A stretch of 64,000 nucleotides of DNA from JAPPHY01 sp034423135 (GTDB lineage Bacteria; Chloroflexota; Dehalococcoidia; Lucifugimonadales; UBA2985): positions 62,001-126,000 of the forward strand of contig DAOUJC010000004.1 in NCBI GenBank assembly GCA_034423135.1, written 5' to 3'. A program made the position numbers and the translations under genes. This document shows, piece after piece, positions 62,872-64,000 of the stretch (positions are counted from its first letter, which is position 1; each line of letters begins with the position of its first letter). The notes beneath the pieces are model-generated. The model was not told the origin of the DNA. It saw only the letters and a program-made list of their open reading frames with translations, and did not search any database.

Positions 62872-64000
62872 CTATCGGGCTATCGGGTTGGCCTCCTCCC
62901 AGTTGACGATGCCCCGCTCCCGGTAGTCGTCGATCTCCTGCTGGCTGTAGCCAATCTCGGCCATGACGTCCGGGGTGTGCTGGCCGGGGTAGGGCGCCGA
63001 CCGGTAGCTGCCGGCCATCTCGGAGAAGTGGACGATGCCGCCGTTGCGCAGGTACCTGCCGAAGCGTGGGCTCTCGTCCTCGACCTCCACCGCCAGCCCG
63101 AGCTCCTGGGCGTGCGGGTCGTCCATGAAGAACTCTTCATCCTCGCTGTAGCTCACGCGGACGCACGCCACGTCCTGCGCGGTGAGCAGCTCCTCCCACT
63201 CGGCGGCCGTGCGCGTGGCGAAGACCGCGGCCAGCTGCTCGATGAGCTCCTCGTCGTGCGACCTGCGGGCCGCCGGTGCGAAACGCGGGTCGCCGATCAG
63301 GTCCGCACGCCCGATGGCGTTGCAGAGCGCCTGCCACTCATCCTCGAAGGGGCAGGCTAGGAACACCCAGCCGTCGCTGGCCTCGTAGATCCTATACAGG
63401 GCGTGGAGGCCGTAGCAGTCCGCGTCCGGCACCGCGTAGGGCGGCCGTCCATTGTAGTCGTATGCCTCGTCGTGGTTGGCCCAGGCGTTGGCGCACATCA
63501 TCGTCACCTGGATCGACTGGCCCTGGCCGGTGCGATCTCTGTCCCACAGCCCCAGCATGATAGCGGTCGCGACTCCCTGGGAGGAGTTGGGGTCTGGGTT
63601 GCCCTCGTTGGCGCGCATCATGCGGCGGGACATGTCCTTGATCTCGTCCATGGACATGGGCTGGTAGGTGGGATACGGCATGCCCCTTCCGGCCTGCCGC
63701 AGTGCGCCACCGAAGAGCGCGCCTGGTATGGGGTGCGCGCCGGGCCGCCGGCTGTGCGGGCCGGTTGCGCCGTATGCGCCGACGTAGACGTGCACCAGCC
63801 GCGGGTTGATCTGCCGGCAGGTCTCGTAGTCGATGCCGAGGCGGTCCGGGACGCCCGGCCGGAAGTTGTGCAGCAGCACGTCTGCGCGAGCCACCAGCTT
63901 GTGCACCAGCTCGCGGCCCTCCTCCGTCTGGAGGTCGACGCGAATGCACTCCTTGCCGGAGTAGGTGCGGATGTTGTTGAGGTTCACCGCTCCGACGCCG
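62872..64000 (-). CDS. Family III CoA-transferase, 3' part (start lies outside the window)
   Basis: About 375 residues visible, with the N-terminal 20-40 residues beyond the window. The frame stays open to base 64000, so no start is assigned. Family motifs are LVARADVLLHNFRPGVPDRL, DYETCRQINPRLVHVYVGAY and GALFGGALRQAG; the catalytic Asp is in this region in related enzymes (CaiB, Frc). The late TVFEDPH-type FMDDPHAQELG and CHTPDVMAEIGYSQQ-like QHTPDVMAEIG are also typical. It moves CoA between carboxylic acids and is the first of the CoA-transferase / DUF35 / thiolase set. Confidence 0.9.
   Translation of the reverse strand, partial: GVGAVNLNNIRTYSGKECIRVDLQTEEGRELVHKLVARADVLLHNFRPGVPDRLGIDYETCRQINPRLVHVYVGAYGATGPHSRRPGAHPIPGALFGGALRQAGRGMPYPTYQPMSMDEIKDMSRRMMRANEGNPDPNSSQGVATAIMLGLWDRDRTGQGQSIQVTMMCANAWANHDEAYDYNGRPPYAVPDADCYGLHALYRIYEASDGWVFLACPFEDEWQALCNAIGRADLIGDPRFAPAARRSHDEELIEQLAAVFATRTAAEWEELLTAQDVACVRVSYSEDEEFFMDDPHAQELGLAVEVEDESPRFGRYLRNGGIVHFSEMAGSYRSAPYPGQHTPDVMAEIGYSQQEIDDYRERGIVNWEEANPIAR

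Overview
The window is a piece of a high-GC bacterial chromosome, most likely Chloroflexota, Dehalococcoidia/SAR202-like. I infer this from the gene set: a DUF951 protein, a PAC2 protein, the rpsP-KH-rimM block, a T-box leader, a phosphofructokinase with pyrophosphate-type residues, and a family III CoA-transferase / DUF35 / thiolase cluster. The assignment rests on gene content and was not tested phylogenetically. Coding density is high. There is no rRNA operon, CRISPR array, prophage or intact insertion sequence.

Layout. 1-9.2 kb: 3' part of serA, a MerR/TipAS regulator with its own operator, an EamA transporter, polA, a VapBC-type toxin-antitoxin pair and small membrane or zinc proteins. 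9.3-13.4 kb: copper ATPase copA overlapping a YHS-domain gene, and thiI. 13.6-20.6 kb: lysine/diaminopimelate genes (asd-dapA and dapB) with pnp and rpsO, interrupted by an opposite-strand gene that looks like a true sterol C-24 methyltransferase. 20.8-26 kb: an accessory stretch with a zinc-ribbon protein, a PAC2 protein, a HEPN protein, a YaaA/DUF6884-like protein, the 3' remnant of a second HEPN gene, a PD-(D/E)xK nuclease-like protein and a DUF4160 / DUF2442-XRE pair. 26-34.4 kb: an isoleucine-type T-box leader controlling cimA, then a cysteine synthase, rpsP-khpA-rimM, yebC, a methyltransferase and uvrB. 34.5-41.5 kb: a membrane protein / DUF58 / TgpA-like / MoxR cluster and a lone dipeptide-type permease. 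41.5-47.9 kb: fabI, small membrane proteins, five tRNA genes, an NCS2-type permease with an extra soluble domain, and two unrecognised genes. 48-57.2 kb: housekeeping genes pyrF, DUF951, cmk, plsC, glmS, an unusual P-loop protein, dnaG and the primary sigma factor. 57.3-64 kb: a lipoprotein joining a metallopeptidase motif to plant-type leucine-rich repeats, a phosphofructokinase, and the thiolase / DUF35 / CoA-transferase set, which runs off the end.

How the genes work together. asd, dapA and dapB supply diaminopimelate and lysine. cimA opens a pyruvate route to isoleucine, and its leader appears to read uncharged tRNA-Ile. cmk, pyrF, glmS, plsC and fabI feed nucleotides, wall sugars and membrane lipid. 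dnaG-rpoD, polA, uvrB, pnp and rpsO cover information processing.

Intergenic spaces carry a family of palindromic repeats with a shared TTCGACAGGCTCA-type core; I found eight copies, none in a gene. The most interesting items are the sterol methyltransferase, the HEPN / YaaA-like island, the LRR metallopeptidase lipoprotein, the TgpA-like protein that lacks its catalytic cysteine, and the P-loop / deoxyribosyltransferase-like fusion next to glmS.
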